From Amblyomma americanum (Eukaryota > Arthropoda > Arachnida > Ixodida > Ixodidae), in assembly GCF_052857255.1 (NCBI RefSeq), contig NC_135500.1:47365772-47429771 (forward strand): a stretch of 64,000 nt of DNA, written 5' to 3'. This document shows, piece by piece, positions 62,015 to 64,000 of the stretch (its first letter is position 1; each line of letters starts with the position of its first letter). The notes beneath the pieces were generated by a model. It was given only the letters and a program-made list of their open reading frames with translations. It was not told the origin of the DNA and searched no databases. The translations under genes were made by a program, and so were the position numbers.

Positions 62015-64000
62015 CAGGCGGAGCCCTCTGGGCGAGTCAGGCATTGTCACGAGAGTGGCAGGGCTTTAAGCGGGCAACGTGCGTGACTTCAGTTTGTGCG
62101 GAACGTCTACCACTGGCGGTAAGGCGCGCAATGCGGCATTTAAGGTCAATGAGTTGGTCCACGATGACATAAGGACCAGTGCAGTGCGCCAGGATTTTCT
62201 GCTGCAACCCGCGCTTTCTGATTGGTCGCCAAAGCCAGAGAAACTGGCCAGGATGGCGGCTGTCGTAGCGAGCTTTGGAGCGATCTTGGAATGCGAGGGT
62301 CCTCAGGCGGGCAAGCCGGGGAGCATTTTCAGCCAGGCATAGAGTCTCCGCTAAGCATGGATCGTCATCGGTGAAGAAAGGTAGGATGGTTTCAAGAGTC
62401 TGGCGGAGGGAACGCGCATAGTGGAGGAACAATAGAGTGTAGCTTGCTGTTTCATGTCTGGCAGTGTTGAAATCATACGTGATGAACGGCTACACAGAGT
62501 GCCAGTCCTTATGATTCGCAGCGACGTACATAGAAATCATTTGGGGAGTGTTCTGTTGGTGCGCTACATAAACCCGTTTGCTTGAGGATGGTAAGGAGTC
62601 GAATGTCGGAAATGAGATGCGCGCGAACGGAGGATTTTCTCGATGACGTCGGCAGTGAACTGGCGGCCCCTGTGGCTTATCACCACTCATGGGGATCAAT
62701 GTCTCGGAAGATTATAGAATACAGCATGAAAAGAGGCACGCGGTGCACTGGTGCCGCAGGAAGGACCACCGGCTCCCAGCAACGAGTGAGGTAATCAACG
62801 CAGACGACGATCCACTGGTCGCCATTGTGCGACTTGGGGAAAGGACCCAACAGGTCGATTCCGGCTTTCTCAAAAGGAGTTTTTGTAGGCGCCACAGGGT
62901 GAATCATACCAGGAGCAGCGCCAGTGGGACATTTGTGGCTCTGAAATTGAGCACAACTGGCTCCATACTTCTCAATAGTTGCGCACATCCGCGGCCAGAG
63001 AACGCTCCTGGGTGCAGTGGAGGGTCCTCGCAGATCCCATGGTGTCCACCAGCTGGGTCATCATGCATAACGCGCAGAACGGAGGAACGGAGACTCTCGG
63101 GGACAACAAGGAGGAAGCTGCGATCGGTGTCCGAGTAGGTCTTCTTGTTTAGGAGACCGTCACGTAGATAAAAAGTGCTGGAACCGGTAGAGCCCCGCAC
63201 AGGAAATTGCTCGAGGCAACGGTCCCTGTGTTGCTCAGTGCGGAAGGTGCGAGCATCAGGAAATTCCGATGATATAGAAGCGATGTAATGGTAGAAATCA
63301 TCAGCATCGCATTGTGTCGTAGCAAATGGTAACCGAGAAAGGCAGTCGGCGTGTCGTCGAACAGATTTATACGAGATGGTGTAGTCGTATTCCTGTAGGC
63401 GGAGAGCCCAGCGAGCAAGACGACCTGACGGATCACGAAGATTGAGCAGCCAACAGAGGACAAGGTGGTCGGTAGTGATTTTGAAAGGCCGTCCGTACAG
63501 GTAACAGCGAAACCGCTGCACGGCAAAAACACCTGCAAGGCATTCTTGCGCGTTAATTGTGTAGTTGTGTTCAGCCTTGCTTGGAAATCTGCTGGCGTAA
63601 GCAATAACATGTTCTTGCTCATCAGAGCGTTGTACGAACACTGCACAGGTGCCAACACCACTTGCGTCAGTATGAACCTCCGTCGGAGCAGACGGCTTGA
63701 AGTGCCGGAGAATAGGATGCAACGTTAGCAGGCATTTGATTTGGCCGAATAACGAGCCGCACTCCGATGTTCACTCGTATGTAGCGTCTTGCTGCAGTAG
63801 GCACGTGAGCGAGTGGGCGACGAGAACAAAGCGGCGAAAATTCTACTCTATACCTTGGCCAATCCCCCCCACGTGGGTATGTGCCATATTACTTGAGGAG
63901 AAGAAGAAGAAGAGCACAGTTCGAAGACACGGCGAAGCTCCTTCCCATTGTGGCGTCCTGAAAACGCTGCACCGGCCGCAGTCTTGTGAGGATCAGACCA
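62015..64000 (-). pseudogene. Ty3/gypsy pol, 3' half, runs off the right edge
   Basis: Minus-strand order from the right edge: end of RT/connection (DPHKTAAGAAFSG, KELRRVFELCS, 64000-63915), a damaged stretch, RNase H (63722-63150) with HTDASGVGTCAVF (Asp), NAQECLAGVFAVQRF (Glu) and FKITTDHLVL (Asp), then integrase: MHDDPAGGHHG zinc-binding start, a frameshift, SCAQFQSHKCP (last Cys of the zinc site replaced by Phe), GIDLLGPFPKSH, WIVVCVDYLTR. The catalytic core then breaks up. 62432-62037 holds the integrase C-terminal region (RLRTLAFQDRSKARYDSRH, RKRGLQQKILAHCTGPYVIV, VTHVARLKPC). Inactive. Confidence 0.85.
63850..63915 (+). repeat. Short dispersed repeat, copy 2, inside gypsy
   Basis: GGCCAATCCCCCCACGTGGG and TATGTGCCATATTAC then GAAGAAGAAGAAG. 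It matches 42716-42746 and interrupts the RT connection region of the gypsy element. Confidence 0.7.

Overview
This window looks like nuclear DNA of a hard tick (Ixodidae, probably a metastriate genus). The pointers are a tRNA-headed SINE resembling the tick Ruka family in several copies, tick-like RTE and CR1/L2-type LINE remnants, Penelope-like elements and a short-LTR Ty3/gypsy element. Most reading frames are short or broken, and no host protein-coding gene could be recognised. Family names are from recall of motifs, not from database searches.

Layout. 1-8.4 kb: a plus-strand CR1/L2-like LINE (duplicated 5' module, ORF1, endonuclease, reverse transcriptase, AAAT-type tail) interrupted by a minus-strand LINE, with a solo LTR in its tail. 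8.4-15.7 kb: a SINE, a 170-bp tandem repeat with polymerase III B-box-like sequence, LINE scraps, a second LINE 5' half, a tRNA-like element and a 119-bp TA-flanked MITE. 18-25.8 kb: three SINE copies (two with target duplications), a fold-back element, a Penelope-like element with GIY-YIG-like domain, and two inverted-repeat DNA elements. 25.8-29.2 kb: GC-rich, unassigned. 29.2-36.6 kb: a minus-strand LINE, then a minus-strand RTE element opened by a 3.0-kb TTAA-flanked element (holding a solo LTR) and by a TA-flanked MITE. 39.0-41.4 kb: a fold-back satellite of about 500-bp units, each with a tRNA-like cloverleaf, edged by TA microsatellites. 42.5-48 kb: SINEs, a LINE C-terminal fragment with an internal TA array, and an RTE 3' end. 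49.6-50.0 kb: a Penelope-type endonuclease tail between 72-bp inverted arms that resemble hammerhead ribozymes. 51.3-57.3 kb: LINE 3' parts, a 272-bp fold-back MITE, a three-copy repeat and a 52-bp palindrome. 58.0-60.9 kb: a nearly full-length but broken RTE. 61.8-64.0 kb: the 3' half of a Ty3/gypsy pol, polypurine tract and LTR, running off the right edge.

How the parts relate. The window is a stack of transposons in transposons, and insertion order can be read from target duplications and from uninterrupted relatives in the same window. The TTAA element at 31.4 kb and the MITE at 34.8 kb both have an empty site in the RTE copy at 58 kb. LINEs supply the likely machinery for the SINEs, and DNA-transposon-like elements appear only as non-autonomous copies. 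All reverse transcriptase genes carry stops, frameshifts or catalytic changes, so nothing here appears able to move by itself.
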